A stretch of DNA of 64,000 bases, taken from an uncultured Sphingomonadales bacterium (GTDB lineage Bacteria > Pseudomonadota > Alphaproteobacteria > Sphingomonadales > Sphingomonadaceae). The stretch lies in assembly GCA_903832325.1 (NCBI GenBank), contig CAILBC010000025.1, positions 1 to 64,000 of the forward strand, given 5' to 3'. A program made the translations under genes and the position numbers. Under the pieces are notes generated by a model, which was not told where the DNA came from, made no database searches, and saw nothing but the letters and a program-made list of their open reading frames with translations. Below, piece after piece: positions 18,542-27,949 of the stretch. The stretch's first letter is position 1. Each line of letters starts with the position of its first letter.

Positions 18542-20491
18542 TTACGCCGGCTGCGCTTCCTGCAGGTCCTGCACTGCGCGCCAGGCCTGGTCGATGGCGG
18601 CGTGGGTGTAGGCGGTCCAGCCGGCGTCGGAATTGGCGATGGCGACGCGGCCCACGCGCTGGCGGCCCAGTTTTTCCGGAAAGGGCACGGTATCGGTCTG
18701 ATCGTAGAGCGGGCCGGGGAGGTAGCTATAGCCGTGGGACCAGCGGTTGACCGTGATCGCGGCGATATCGCGATCGGCATCGAAGCCGCCCGGCCCCAGC
18801 ATAGCGGCAAGCTGGGTGCGCAAGGGGCCTTCGAAATCGGCAAAAGTCATGCCGAACAGCTTCATCCGGGCCATGCGGTAGCGGGTGGCAAGGTCTGTAT
18901 CCGCGGGAGCATCGGGCACGGTGGGCACGTGGACCATGTGCACCACAATGGGCTGGGCAGGATCGGGCGAGAAGCGGTATTCGCCAAGGCTGACCGGATA
19001 ATCGAGCTTTGCCACCGAGAAAAAGGCCGAAGGGCTGGTAACGGCGTGCACTTTCAGCCGGTCCCACGCCTGCCAGTTTTTGAGCAGGACGTTGGTATAC
19101 GTCAGCGGCCCTTTGACATTGCGGCGCAGCACGGCGGCCTGATCGGCGGCGAGGCCGGGCATGATATAGGGGATCATCATGTTGTACCCGGCCATGATGC
19201 AGAATTTTGCCTGGACCCGGTGCAAAGTCCCGTTCTTGACATAGCCGACATCGACCGGGCCGTCTGGCTGTTGCCCCCCGCCCAGATGCCCCCTGCCCTG
19301 ATGACCGCCTGGCTGTTCGACGCGCACCACGGTGGCGCTTTGGCGGATGCGCACGGGTGAGCCATCGACATCGAGCCGGGTATAATCGAACGGCGCGGTA
19401 ACGATGTCTTCCATCGTGTGGCCCGGCGCGATGCCCGGCACCAGGCCGCGCACCAGCATGCGCGCGAGCGAGGCGTTGCCATCAGGGAAGTGGTGGATAT
19501 AGGGTTCCTGCATTTCCGCGCGGGCTTCGGCATCGAGCGTGAGCGCGAGGCCCTGAAAGCCGGGATAGCCATAGCGGAAGGCATCGTTGGCGCTGACCGC
19601 GTCGATGCCGACGGCAAAGAAATCGCAGCTGTCGTTGCGCAGGCAGGCCACGACCGGTGCATCGACTTTCCACCACCTGGTCAGAAATTCGAGATAAGTC
19701 ATGTGATCAAGCCGGTGCGCGATCACCTCGGGGCCTTCGCCCGGCCAGAAATCCCGCTTTTCCGTATAGAGCGCCAGCAGCTGCCGCTTTGGCGCGTCGG
19801 CCAGCGGGAAATCGGCGAGGAAATTGGCAAGCGGCCGGGCATTGAGGCGCGGCGGATCGAGATCGTCCGCCACACTGGCCATCGGGTTGCCGGTGACCAG
19901 CCGGTCGGTGCCGAACGTCGCCTTGTCAAAGAACACGGCGCGGCTCATCCCGCGGCGGGGATAGTGATCGCGATCAAACGCAGTTTCGAAGCGGCCGATA
20001 TCGACGCCCAGATCCTTGAGCAGACCGTTGGCGACCGGGCTGAACAGCGCCTTTGGCGATTGCAGCGATTCGGTGCCGCCATAGCCGATCAGCGTCTTGC
20101 CGCTGATGGTGAATTCGTTGCGTTTGGCGTGGCCGCCGAAATCATCGTGATTGTCGAGGATGAGAATCCGGGCGGCGGGATTGCGCTTGCGCCAGAACCA
20201 CGCCGCGGACAGCCCGCTGATCCCCGAGCCGACAATGACCAGATCATAGACCGGCTCATCCACCGGTTTGGCGGACAAATCGAACGTTTCGCCATCGCGC
20301 AAGCGATGCGCAACTTCGAACGCGCCGGCATGGCTGCCGCGCAGGCCCGTGGCGGCGGGGGGATAGGCCGCGGCACCTTGCGCCAGGCCGGCCTTGTCGC
20401 TGCAGCCGGCGACAAGCAGCGAGGCCGGTGTGACCCCGGCGCCGACCGCGAGCGCCACGCCATCGAGAAAGTCGCGTCGGGTAATCGCCAT
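18542..20491 (-). CDS. Tat-exported FAD/NAD(P)-binding oxidoreductase (amine-oxidase / spermidine-dehydrogenase-like)
   Basis: The 649-residue protein starts at ATG 20491. It opens with a twin-arginine signal (MAITRRDFLDG) with a possible lipobox Cys at VAGCSD, so it is exported folded with its cofactor. The Rossmann dinucleotide motif VIVGSGISGLSAA is followed by LILDNHDDFGGHAKRNEF, the Glu/Asp-ended first unit of an FAD-binding oxidoreductase. NAD_binding_8-type proteins and bacterial spermidine dehydrogenase share the RGSHAGAFEVAHRLRDG-type start of the mature chain, which suggests polyamine or related amine oxidation; this is from memory of the family and not proven. The gene is divergent from a class III aminotransferase 132 bp away, which would fit amine metabolism. 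Confidence 0.72.
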   Translation of the reverse strand: MAITRRDFLDGVALAVGAGVTPASLLVAGCSDKAGLAQGAAAYPPAATGLRGSHAGAFEVAHRLRDGETFDLSAKPVDEPVYDLVIVGSGISGLSAAWFWRKRNPAARILILDNHDDFGGHAKRNEFTISGKTLIGYGGTESLQSPKALFSPVANGLLKDLGVDIGRFETAFDRDHYPRRGMSRAVFFDKATFGTDRLVTGNPMASVADDLDPPRLNARPLANFLADFPLADAPKRQLLALYTEKRDFWPGEGPEVIAHRLDHMTYLEFLTRWWKVDAPVVACLRNDSCDFFAVGIDAVSANDAFRYGYPGFQGLALTLDAEARAEMQEPYIHHFPDGNASLARMLVRGLVPGIAPGHTMEDIVTAPFDYTRLDVDGSPVRIRQSATVVRVEQPGGHQGRGHLGGGQQPDGPVDVGYVKNGTLHRVQAKFCIMAGYNMMIPYIMPGLAADQAAVLRRNVKGPLTYTNVLLKNWQAWDRLKVHAVTSPSAFFSVAKLDYPVSLGEYRFSPDPAQPIVVHMVHVPTVPDAPADTDLATRYRMARMKLFGMTFADFEGPLRTQLAAMLGPGGFDADRDIAAITVNRWSHGYSYLPGPLYDQTDTVPFPEKLGRQRVGRVAIANSDAGWTAYTHAAIDQAWRAVQDLQEAQPA

Positions 20492-20623
20492 CGTTGCATC
20501 CTCCAGCACCGGCCCTGTGCTTAGCGAATTCCTTGCACAGGAGCAAAAGGTGCCGGGGCGAGAAGTTGGCCCGGCTGATTGCCCATGGACAGGGGCTTGG
20601 GAAGTTCTGCTAGAATGGCGGGC

Positions 20624-21964
20624 ATGTCGAACATTCTGCACCGCACCACCGCCAATGCCCCGCCGCGCGCTGTTTCGGGAAAAGGGCTGATCCTCCGGCT
20701 GGCCGACGGGACCGAGATCATCGATGCGACAGGCGGCGCGGCGGTGGCCTGCCTGGGCCATGGCAACGAACGCGTAGCGGCCGCAATCGGCGAACAGGCG
20801 GCGCGGCTTGGCTATGTGCACACCGGGTTCTTTTCGTGCGAGCCGGCCGAAGATCTGGCCAGTCTGCTGCTTGACGGCGCGCCCGGGGGCCTGACGCGCG
20901 CCTATTTCGTGAGCGATGGATCGGCGGCAATGGAGGCGGCGCTGAAACTGGCGCGGCAATACCATGTGGAACGCGGCGAGCCGCAGCGGGTGCATTATAT
21001 TTCACGCCGGCAAAGCTATCACGGCAGCCTGTTCGGCACTTTGGCGGCAAGCGGCAACCTGGCGCGGCGGGCGATCTATGAGGATGTGCTGCCCACCGGG
21101 TTCAGCCGCGTTTCGCCCTGTTTTGCGTTTCGCCATCAGCGTGATGGTGAAAGCGATGCGGCCTATGTGGCGCGGCTGGCGCGCGAACTGGACGACGAAT
21201 TCATGCGCGTGGGGCCAGACAGGGTGATCGCGTTTCTGGCCGAGCCGGTGGTGGGCGCGACGGCGGGCTGTGTGACCGCCCTGCCCGGCTATTTCGCGGC
21301 GATGCGCGCGGTGTGCGACCGGCATGGCGCGCTGCTGATCCTGGACGAGATCATGTGCGGGATGGGGCGAACGGGAACGACCCATGCCTGGCAAGCCGAA
21401 GGCGTGACGCCGGATATCCAGGCCATCGGCAAGGGCCTGGGCGGCGGATATCAGCCGATTGCCGGCATTCTGGTGGCGCAGCGCGTGTTTGAGGTGCTGG
21501 CGCAGGGGTCGGCCACATTTGTGCACGGCCATACCTATCAGGCGCATCCGGTGGCGTGCCGCGCCGCGCTGGAAGTGCAGCGGATCGTGATCGAAGACGG
21601 CCTGATTGCACAAGTGGGCGCGATGGGCGCGGTGCTGGATGCGGCGCTGCGCAACCGGTTTTCCGGGCATCCGCATGTGGGTGACATCCGCGGGCGCGGG
21701 CTGTTTCAGGCGCTGGAATTCGTGCGTGATCGGTCGGGCAACGCCCCGTTTGACCCCGCCCTGCGGTTCAGCGAGCGGCTGAAAGCGGCCGCCTTGCGCA
21801 ACGGGCTGGGGATTTATCCGGGCAGCGGCACGATCGACGGCGTGACCGGCGACCACGCCCTGCTTGCCCCGCCCTATATCGTGAGCGCGGACGAGATTGC
21901 GGTGATTGTCGACCGGCTGGCCGTGGCGCTGGATCAGGCGGTTGGCGAGGTATTGCGGGCATAG
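20624..21964 (+). CDS. class III pyridoxal-phosphate aminotransferase (aspartate aminotransferase family)
   Basis: The 446-residue enzyme contains the class III signature: LILDEIMCGMGRTGT (the cofactor-ring Asp) and AIGKGLGGGYQPIAG (the PLP-binding lysine). GHGNERVAAAIGEQA and FVSDGSAAMEAALKLARQYH are the usual PLP-phosphate region. Members act as omega-amino acid:pyruvate, diamine or ornithine aminotransferases; which one is not clear. ATG 20624 (MSNILHRTT) was chosen, and ATG 20615 is possible. Its 3' end overlaps the convergent LysR gene by 31 bp. The divergent flavoprotein next door may act on a related amine. Confidence 0.88.
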   Translation: MSNILHRTTANAPPRAVSGKGLILRLADGTEIIDATGGAAVACLGHGNERVAAAIGEQAARLGYVHTGFFSCEPAEDLASLLLDGAPGGLTRAYFVSDGSAAMEAALKLARQYHVERGEPQRVHYISRRQSYHGSLFGTLAASGNLARRAIYEDVLPTGFSRVSPCFAFRHQRDGESDAAYVARLARELDDEFMRVGPDRVIAFLAEPVVGATAGCVTALPGYFAAMRAVCDRHGALLILDEIMCGMGRTGTTHAWQAEGVTPDIQAIGKGLGGGYQPIAGILVAQRVFEVLAQGSATFVHGHTYQAHPVACRAALEVQRIVIEDGLIAQVGAMGAVLDAALRNRFSGHPHVGDIRGRGLFQALEFVRDRSGNAPFDPALRFSERLKAAALRNGLGIYPGSGTIDGVTGDHALLAPPYIVSADEIAVIVDRLAVALDQAVGEVLRA

Positions 21965-22845
21965 GCGGAAAGGCCTGTGGCGAGCACCTCGGCCGCCACG
22001 CGCAGGCGGGCAATGGCGCGGTGGCCGGGGGGCATGGCCAGCCAGATTTCGAGGCCAAGCTGCGCATCGGGCAGGATGCGGACCAGATCGGGATCACGCG
22101 CGGCAATCCCGGCCTGCACCACGCCAACGCCCAGACCGGCGCGGATCGCGGCAAGCTGGGCCAGATCACTGTCGCAGCGCAGACCAAAATCAGCCGCCGT
22201 GGCGTGGACACCCTGGCTGGCGAAAGCCTGAAGCAGGGCGTGATTTTCGCGATCGGGCCCGATCAGGTGGCGCGAGGCAACCAGCGCCGCGCGCGAGGCC
22301 GGCAGGCCGTGCGCGGCCACCCAGCGGCGATGCGCATAGAGCCCGAGCGGCACAATGCCCAGTTTGCGCACGACCAGACCGGGCTGGATCGGGCGAACCA
22401 TGCGGATCGCGATATCGGCATCGCGGCGTGCGATATCCTGGATCGCGCTGGTGAGCACGAGTTCGAAATCGAGCGCGGGATGCGCGGCGCGGAGCTGCGA
22501 CAGAATCGGCGGCAGGACCTCCACCCCGATCATCTCGCTGGCGGTGATGCGCACGGTTCCGGCGATGGCCCCGGTTTCGGCCGAGGCCAGGCGGACCAGC
22601 GCGGCGGCGGCCGATTCCATCGCCTCTGCCGGATCGCGCAGATCGAGCCCGAGCGCAGTCGGCACGAGGCCGGTCTGCGAGCGCGCGAACAGCGGCGAGC
22701 CGAGCGTGGCCTCAAGCTCGTCAAGGTGGCGGCGGATCGTCGGGTGGGCAAGATTGAGGCGCCGCGCGGCGCCTGACAGGCTGCCTTCGCGCAGGATGGC
22801 GAGAAAGCTGCGGCACAGCGCCCAATCGAGGCGATCAACATTCAT
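21934..22845 (-). CDS. LysR family transcriptional regulator
   Basis: The 303-residue protein has an N-terminal winged HTH (about residues 5-65: SFLAILREGSLSGAARRLN, then the recognition helix around PTIRRHLDELEATLG). A LysR substrate-binding domain fills the rest. The form of the HTH and the TVRITASEMIGVEVLPPIL segment resemble the single-copy LysR proteins that act on a neighbouring gene. ATG 22845 fits the LysR start. It is divergent from the DUF4260 gene (88 bp between them), and its 3' end overlaps the aminotransferase gene on the other strand. Confidence 0.93.
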   Translation of the reverse strand: MNVDRLDWALCRSFLAILREGSLSGAARRLNLAHPTIRRHLDELEATLGSPLFARSQTGLVPTALGLDLRDPAEAMESAAAALVRLASAETGAIAGTVRITASEMIGVEVLPPILSQLRAAHPALDFELVLTSAIQDIARRDADIAIRMVRPIQPGLVVRKLGIVPLGLYAHRRWVAAHGLPASRAALVASRHLIGPDRENHALLQAFASQGVHATAADFGLRCDSDLAQLAAIRAGLGVGVVQAGIAARDPDLVRILPDAQLGLEIWLAMPPGHRAIARLRVAAEVLATGLSAYARNTSPTA

Positions 22846-22933
22846 ATAAAATCGTACAGCGATTGTGCGTGTTTGGTCAATTTTCTTCAAGGCAGCGCCA
22901 GTCCATTTGTGCTTTCACCAAAAGGAGGACGTG

Positions 22934-23410
22934 ATGACCCGAACCGAAATCCCGTTTGCCGCAAAACCCCCGGTCCGCACCGGAATTGCCGAAGGCGCTG
23001 TCAGGGTGATCCTGCGGCTGGAGGGGCTGGCGCTGCTGGTGGCGGCGTGCGCGGGTTATGGCCTGATGCATGGCGGCTGGGGGCGTTTTGCGTTGCTGTT
23101 TTTCCTGCCCGATCTGAGCATGCTGGGCTATCTGGCGGGGCCGCGCGTGGGTGCGGCGGTTTATAACGCGGGGCACAGCACGCTGGCGCCGGCGGTGCTG
23201 GGCCTGGCGGGCGCCATGCTCGCGGCACCCTGGGTTTATCCGGTTGCGCTTATCTGGCCGATTGCCCTGATATGGCCGATTGCCCTGATTTGGACCGCGC
23301 ACATCGGGTTTGACCGGATGATGGGCTATGGCCTGAAGTATCCCGCCGCGTTTGGCGACACGCATCTGGGGCTTGTCGGGCGGTGGGCGTCTTATCCCGC
23401 AGCCGTATGA
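22934..23410 (+). CDS. DUF4260 family small membrane protein
   Basis: The 158-residue protein starts at ATG 22934 behind a strong AAAGGAGG site (22921-22928). It has three to four membrane helices and the DUF4260 pattern: LRLEGLALLVAACAGYG, FFLPDLSMLGYLAGPRVGA, YNAGHSTLAPAVLG, and a C-terminal HIGFDRMMGYGLKYP. The family has no known function. One helix contains a threefold IALIWP repeat coded by a near-exact 18-bp DNA repeat (about 23248-23297), which lengthens that helix. LysR regulation from the divergent gene is likely. Confidence 0.88.
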   Translation: MTRTEIPFAAKPPVRTGIAEGAVRVILRLEGLALLVAACAGYGLMHGGWGRFALLFFLPDLSMLGYLAGPRVGAAVYNAGHSTLAPAVLGLAGAMLAAPWVYPVALIWPIALIWPIALIWTAHIGFDRMMGYGLKYPAAFGDTHLGLVGRWASYPAAV

Positions 23411-23422
23411 GGCCTTGCCCGG

Positions 23423-25720
23423 TCAGCGTGGTTCGAGCCGGGGCGGATCGAAGGCGCGCACTGGCGGGGGCACCCCTTCGTATCGGCGCAAATCGACCAG
23501 GCAGGTTTGCGCGCTGCTGCCCTGCGACAGCGACGAGGCGCCGCGATCGAGCGTGAGCACATTGGGATTTCCGTGCCGGTCCAGCGTGCCATCGGGATCG
23601 TACCAGGCGCCGGTCGACAGGCGCACCACGCCGGGCATGATTGCGGGATTGAGCACCGCGCCGGCGAGGCATTGGCCGCGATCATTGAACAGTTCGACCA
23701 CTTCGCCATCGGCAATGCCGCGCGCGGCGGCATCGGCGGGGTTGATATGCACGCCTTCGCGCCCTTGCACTTTGCCCGCGCGGCTCCACGGCGAGGGATC
23801 GAGCTGGCTGTGGAGGCGCCGCGCCGGCTGGTCGGAAATCAGATGGAGCGGATAGCGCTGCGCCAGGGGCGAGCCCAGCCATTCGAACGGTTCGCGCCAG
23901 ACCGGATGGCCCGGGCAATCATCCAGCCCGAAGCCGGCGATCCGTTCAGAAAAGAGCTCGATCCGCCCGGATGGCGTGCCGAGCGGGTGCGCGGCGGGAT
24001 CGGCGCGGAAGGCGGCATGCATGTCACGCGGGGCATCGTGCGCGGCCAGATCGATCAGCCCCGTGTCCCAGAAGGTTTCGAAATCGGGCAGATCGACCCC
24101 GGCGGCCGCGACGCGGGCGCGGTTTTCGGTGTAGATATGCCGCAGCCAGTCCATTTCGCCGCGCGCTTCGGCAAAGGCATCGTGCGTGCCGAGGCGCGCG
24201 GCCAGGCCGGCGAAGATATCGTGATCGTTGCGCGCCTGGCCCTGCGGCGCCATCGCCTGGCGCATCGCAATGTAATAGCCTTCGAGTGAGGCAAAGCCGA
24301 TATCGTTGCGTTCCAGCGCGATCGTGGCGGGCAGCACGATATCGGCATGGCGGGCGGCGGCGGTCCAATAGGGTTCGTTGATCACGATCGTGTCGGGCCG
24401 GGCCCAGGCACGGCGCAGGCGATTGAGGTCCTGATGGTGGTGGAACGGATTGCCCCCCGCCCAATGGATCAGCCGGATATCGGGATAGCGATGTTCGCCG
24501 CCGTTATAGCGGAACGGGGTGCCCGGCCCCAGCAGCATGTCGGCAATGCGTGCCACGGGGATGAAATCGGCCACGGGATTGCGCGCCTGCCCCAGCACGG
24601 GGCCCGAAATGCGGACATGGCTGCTGCCCATCGCGTTCATCGGGCCATAGCCGATGCCATAGCCACCGCCGGGCAGGCCGATCTGCCCGACCATCGCCGC
24701 CAGCGCGACCAGCGCCCAGAACGGCTGTTCGCCATGGGCGGCACGCTGAAGCGCCCAGGCGGCAGACAGCATGGTGCGGTTTGCCAGCAGCGCAGCGCCC
24801 AGCGCGCGGATCGTGGCGGCATCGACACCGGTGATCGCGGCGGCCCATTCGGCCGATTTCGGCTGGCCATCCTCCGCGCCGCGCAGATAGGCGGCAAAGC
24901 GATCGAACCCCACGGTATGGCTGTCGAGGAACGTGCGATCAAACCGGGGATCGTGGAGCACGGTGTGCGCCAGCGCGAGCATCAGCGCGGTATCGGTGTT
25001 GGGGCGCAGGCGGACCCATTCGGCGCCTTCTGCCGCATCGCAATTGTCGCCAAAGTTATCGGCCACCGGGCCGATGTTGATGATCCGCACCCCGGCACGG
25101 ACAAGCGATTCGATCCCGGCGCGCGCGCGGTGGCGCCCGGCCCCGCTTGACGAGACTTGCGCATTTTTCAGCGGGACCCCGCCAAACGCGACGAACAGCG
25201 TGCAATGCTGCGCCAGCTGGTCCCAGCTGGTGTGGGAGACCAGCGCGCTGTCCATATCGGCGGCGATATGCGGCATGATCACGCGGCCTGCGGCCAGGCT
25301 GTAGCTGTCTACGCTGCGGACATAGCCGCCGATCTGGTTGTAGAACCGGTGCAACTGGCTTTGCGCGTGGTGGAATCGGCCGGCGCTGGCCCAGCCGTAA
25401 GATCCGGCGAAAATCGCCTGGTTGCCATGATCGCGGCGGACGCGGGTGATTTCCGCCGCGACAAGATCAAGCGCTTCGTCCCAATCAAGCTCGACAAAGG
25501 CGTCTTCGCCCCGGCCGTTGCGGTTGCGCCCTTCGAGCCAGCCGCGCCGCACGGCGGGGCGCGCGATGCGCAGGCCCCGCACTTCGGGGGCGAGCTGGTC
25601 GAGGCCGATGCGGGTGGGATCGGGATCGGCGGAAAGCGGCCTGAGCGCGGGATCGGCACCCGGTTCGCGCGTGACCTCGTAAATGCCCCAGTGCGCGGCG
25701 GAATAGCGGTGCGTGGCCAC
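23423..25720 (-). CDS. molybdopterin-dependent S/N-oxide reductase family protein (BisC/TorA/DMSO reductase type)
   Basis: The 765-residue enzyme has the DMSO reductase family layout without an N-terminal iron-sulfur motif. The Mo-ligand region reads VRSVDSYSLAAGRVIMPHI, with a serine as expected for the BisC/TorA/DorA group. GASAGRF-type and WAGGNPFHHHQDLNRL segments contact the bis-MGD cofactor. Start is GTG 25720, one base after the cytochrome gene's TGA, so it is translationally coupled. From this start there is no Tat signal, so the enzyme looks cytoplasmic like biotin/methionine sulfoxide reductase BisC. The upstream partner is, however, an exported cytochrome c. The substrate is an S- or N-oxide, or the enzyme runs in reverse. 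Confidence 0.88.
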   Translation of the reverse strand: MATHRYSAAHWGIYEVTREPGADPALRPLSADPDPTRIGLDQLAPEVRGLRIARPAVRRGWLEGRNRNGRGEDAFVELDWDEALDLVAAEITRVRRDHGNQAIFAGSYGWASAGRFHHAQSQLHRFYNQIGGYVRSVDSYSLAAGRVIMPHIAADMDSALVSHTSWDQLAQHCTLFVAFGGVPLKNAQVSSSGAGRHRARAGIESLVRAGVRIINIGPVADNFGDNCDAAEGAEWVRLRPNTDTALMLALAHTVLHDPRFDRTFLDSHTVGFDRFAAYLRGAEDGQPKSAEWAAAITGVDAATIRALGAALLANRTMLSAAWALQRAAHGEQPFWALVALAAMVGQIGLPGGGYGIGYGPMNAMGSSHVRISGPVLGQARNPVADFIPVARIADMLLGPGTPFRYNGGEHRYPDIRLIHWAGGNPFHHHQDLNRLRRAWARPDTIVINEPYWTAAARHADIVLPATIALERNDIGFASLEGYYIAMRQAMAPQGQARNDHDIFAGLAARLGTHDAFAEARGEMDWLRHIYTENRARVAAAGVDLPDFETFWDTGLIDLAAHDAPRDMHAAFRADPAAHPLGTPSGRIELFSERIAGFGLDDCPGHPVWREPFEWLGSPLAQRYPLHLISDQPARRLHSQLDPSPWSRAGKVQGREGVHINPADAAARGIADGEVVELFNDRGQCLAGAVLNPAIMPGVVRLSTGAWYDPDGTLDRHGNPNVLTLDRGASSLSQGSSAQTCLVDLRRYEGVPPPVRAFDPPRLEPR

Positions 25721-25721
25721 G

Positions 25722-26462
25722 TCAGATATACTTTCGCGATTTGGCGCGAGCGAGAACATAGATCGACAAATCGCGGATTTCCGCCGGAGTGAGCTTGCCG
25801 GCAAAGGCCGGGGAGACGCCGGCGCGGCCCTGGGTAATGCTGGCGGCGATGGCGGTGCGATCATGACCATAGAGGTAAGTCGCCGGGCGGGTCAGATCGG
25901 TTGAGCCGATTGCGGCATCGCCCCAGCCCTGCACCGTGTGGCAATCATAGCAGCCGCCTTCGCCTTCGAAGGTTTCGCGTCCGGCGGCGATCTGCGTGGC
26001 ATCAAACGGCTGGCCCGAGAGTTTGAGCACATATTCGGTGACTGCGGCCACTTCATCGGGATCGAGACTGTGGCCGACGCCGAGCGCGGGCATGACCGCC
26101 AGATTGCGCGCGCGCGGATCGCCGCTGCGGATGCCGTGGCGGATGGTGAAAGCGATGTCGGACGCGCGGATCAGGAACGTATCGATATCTTCACCGCCAA
26201 ACAGCCAGCGATCATCGGTGAGATCGGGGGTGTGATGGCCGGCAAGGCCCCGGGCATCGGCGCCGTGGCATTGTGCGCAGTGTTTTTGAAACAGCGGCGC
26301 GCCGGCCTGTTGCGCGCGGGCGCGGGCCGCGGGGTCGGCCCAGATGGCATCGACCGAACGCGGCGTGTGGTGGCGCGAAGGGAGCGCGGCACCGGGCGTG
26401 GCAAGCGCGGCCAGCGCGAGGGCAGCGCCGGCCACCACGGTCATTGCGCGCGAAACGGACAT
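25722..26462 (-). CDS. exported diheme cytochrome c
   Basis: The 246-residue protein has a Sec signal peptide (MSVSRAMTVVAGAALALAALATPGAA) and two CxxCH haem sites, CAQCH and CYDCH, each in a cytochrome c domain of about 90 residues. The wording PLFQKHCAQCHGADARG and the second-domain WGDAAIGSTDLTRP...GVSPAFAGKL resemble the C-terminal part of the cbb3 oxidase subunit CcoP. Here it is a free-standing protein. It is first in a two-gene operon with the molybdoenzyme and probably passes electrons to or from it or to a terminal oxidase. ATG 26462 with AAAAGGAG upstream. Confidence 0.9.
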   Translation of the reverse strand: MSVSRAMTVVAGAALALAALATPGAALPSRHHTPRSVDAIWADPAARARAQQAGAPLFQKHCAQCHGADARGLAGHHTPDLTDDRWLFGGEDIDTFLIRASDIAFTIRHGIRSGDPRARNLAVMPALGVGHSLDPDEVAAVTEYVLKLSGQPFDATQIAAGRETFEGEGGCYDCHTVQGWGDAAIGSTDLTRPATYLYGHDRTAIAASITQGRAGVSPAFAGKLTPAEIRDLSIYVLARAKSRKYI

Positions 26463-26641
26463 CGTCAGGGCAAATCTCCTTTTGACGGCCCGTTGTGCCA
26501 GATGATGGCGGACGCGCAAGGGCTGGTAAAAGCGCGTCGGGCCCTGCCCTTTTCGGGGAGCCATGCCGTTTCGGGTTGAGACGGGACCGATTGCGCCATA
26601 AGGTACATGGCATTGCCGCGCGCATGAACCAGGGAGCCAGA

Positions 26642-27511
26642 GTGGCCATCGATTGCAATCTGCGGCGCCTTGCCATGCCCGCCCGGGCGGGCCTGATGGC
26701 GGCGATAGTCCTGATAACGGCAATTCCGGCCCGCGCCGTGCCCGACGATGCGGTGATTGCGCCGCCCGCCGCCGCCGACTGGGCCGCGCTGGCGCATCTG
26801 CCCGATTGGAGCGGGGTGTGGACGCCCGACATCCGCGATCAGGATGCCCAGGTGGAAACAAACCCGGTGCCGTGGACGCCCGCGTTGAAAAAGCAGGTCG
26901 ATTTCTGGACCGCGGAAGAAAATGCCGGGCGGCCGCATGGCGTGCTGATCAATTGCCTGCCGCATGGCATGCCCAGCCTTATGCTGATCACCCACAACGC
27001 GCAGGAATTCCTGTTTACCCCCGGACGCGTGACGCTGCTGGGCGAATCCGATGGCAACCGGCTGCGCCGGATCTGGACCGACGGGCGCGCCATGCCCGCC
27101 GACCCCGATCCCAGCTTTCACGGGTATTCGGTGGGGCATTGGGAGGGGGATACGCTGGTGGTGGAAACGCGCGGCATCCTGCCGCAGGTGTTTCTGGCAA
27201 TCAGCGAGGCGGTGGCGATTCCCACAGGGGGCGATGCGGTGATTCACGAACGCATCCACCTGATCGCGCCCGATACAATGGCCGACGACCTGGTGATCGA
27301 GGCGCCGCATATCCTGACCCGCGCGTGGCCAACACGGCGGCTGTGGCACCGCATCCGCAAGCGCAGCTATGAAATTGTCGAAGGCGTGTGCCACCAGGGC
27401 GATTTCGAACCGGCGAGCGACAAGTGGGGCAATCCGGTCTATATCCCGACGCGTCAGCAGGATGGCAATGTGCTGCCCCCTGCGGCGAACCCTGTTCAGC
27501 CCAACCCGTGA
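26642..27511 (+). CDS. exported protein of unknown function (conserved in sphingomonads)
   Basis: The 289-residue protein starts at GTG 26642, with AGGGAG five bases upstream, and has a signal peptide (about residues 1-32, ending PARA). I do not recognise an enzyme family. Striking, probably conserved segments are NCLPHGMPSLML, EFLFTPGRVTLLGE, RRIWTDGRAMPADPDPSFHGYSVG, HWEGDTLVVETRG and NPVYIPTRQQDG. Such proteins commonly precede a DUF6152 gene, as here (9 bp before 27520), so the two likely act together in the periplasm. An alternative start is ATG 26624. Confidence 0.75.
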   Translation: MAIDCNLRRLAMPARAGLMAAIVLITAIPARAVPDDAVIAPPAAADWAALAHLPDWSGVWTPDIRDQDAQVETNPVPWTPALKKQVDFWTAEENAGRPHGVLINCLPHGMPSLMLITHNAQEFLFTPGRVTLLGESDGNRLRRIWTDGRAMPADPDPSFHGYSVGHWEGDTLVVETRGILPQVFLAISEAVAIPTGGDAVIHERIHLIAPDTMADDLVIEAPHILTRAWPTRRLWHRIRKRSYEIVEGVCHQGDFEPASDKWGNPVYIPTRQQDGNVLPPAANPVQPNP

Positions 27512-27519
27512 GAACCGCA

Positions 27520-27930
27520 ATGTCCCGCAAATTCGCCTTTGTGCTTGCTTCGCTTGGTCTTGCCGGTCTGGCCGCTACGGCCCAGGCCCATCACAGCTTT
27601 GCCATGTTCGACCCCGCAAAAGTCGTGACCTTGCAAGGCAAAGTGAAGGAATTCCGCTGGGTGAACCCGCATGTTTCACTGTTTGTCGATGTGGCCGGGC
27701 CCGGCGGGCAGGCCGGGGTGTGGTCGGTGGAACTGACCAGCCCGGGCAATCTGACTCGGCTGGGGTGGAGCCGCCAATCGCTGAAAGCGGGCGATCAGGT
27801 TTCAGTTGAAGTCAATCCCTTGCGCGACGGGCAGCATGGCGGCGGGTTTCGCAAAGCGACGCTGGCCAACGGGCAGCAATTGCAGGCGCACCTGATCGAT
27901 ATCGAAAAGGCCGCGGCCGGGGGGCACTGA
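27520..27930 (+). CDS. DUF6152 family exported protein
   Basis: The 136-residue protein has a signal peptide ending TAQA and a mature chain starting HHSFAMFDPAKVVTLQGKVKEFRWVNPHVSLFV, which is the DUF6152 signature (HHSFA...G.V....W.NPH). The mature part is a small beta-rich domain of about 110 residues. The paired histidines at the mature N-terminus could bind metal; that is a guess. It forms an operon with the preceding exported protein and converges on the tauC-like gene. Confidence 0.88.
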   Translation: MSRKFAFVLASLGLAGLAATAQAHHSFAMFDPAKVVTLQGKVKEFRWVNPHVSLFVDVAGPGGQAGVWSVELTSPGNLTRLGWSRQSLKAGDQVSVEVNPLRDGQHGGGFRKATLANGQQLQAHLIDIEKAAAGGH

Positions 27931-27949
27931 GGCGCGCCGATCAGCCCGA

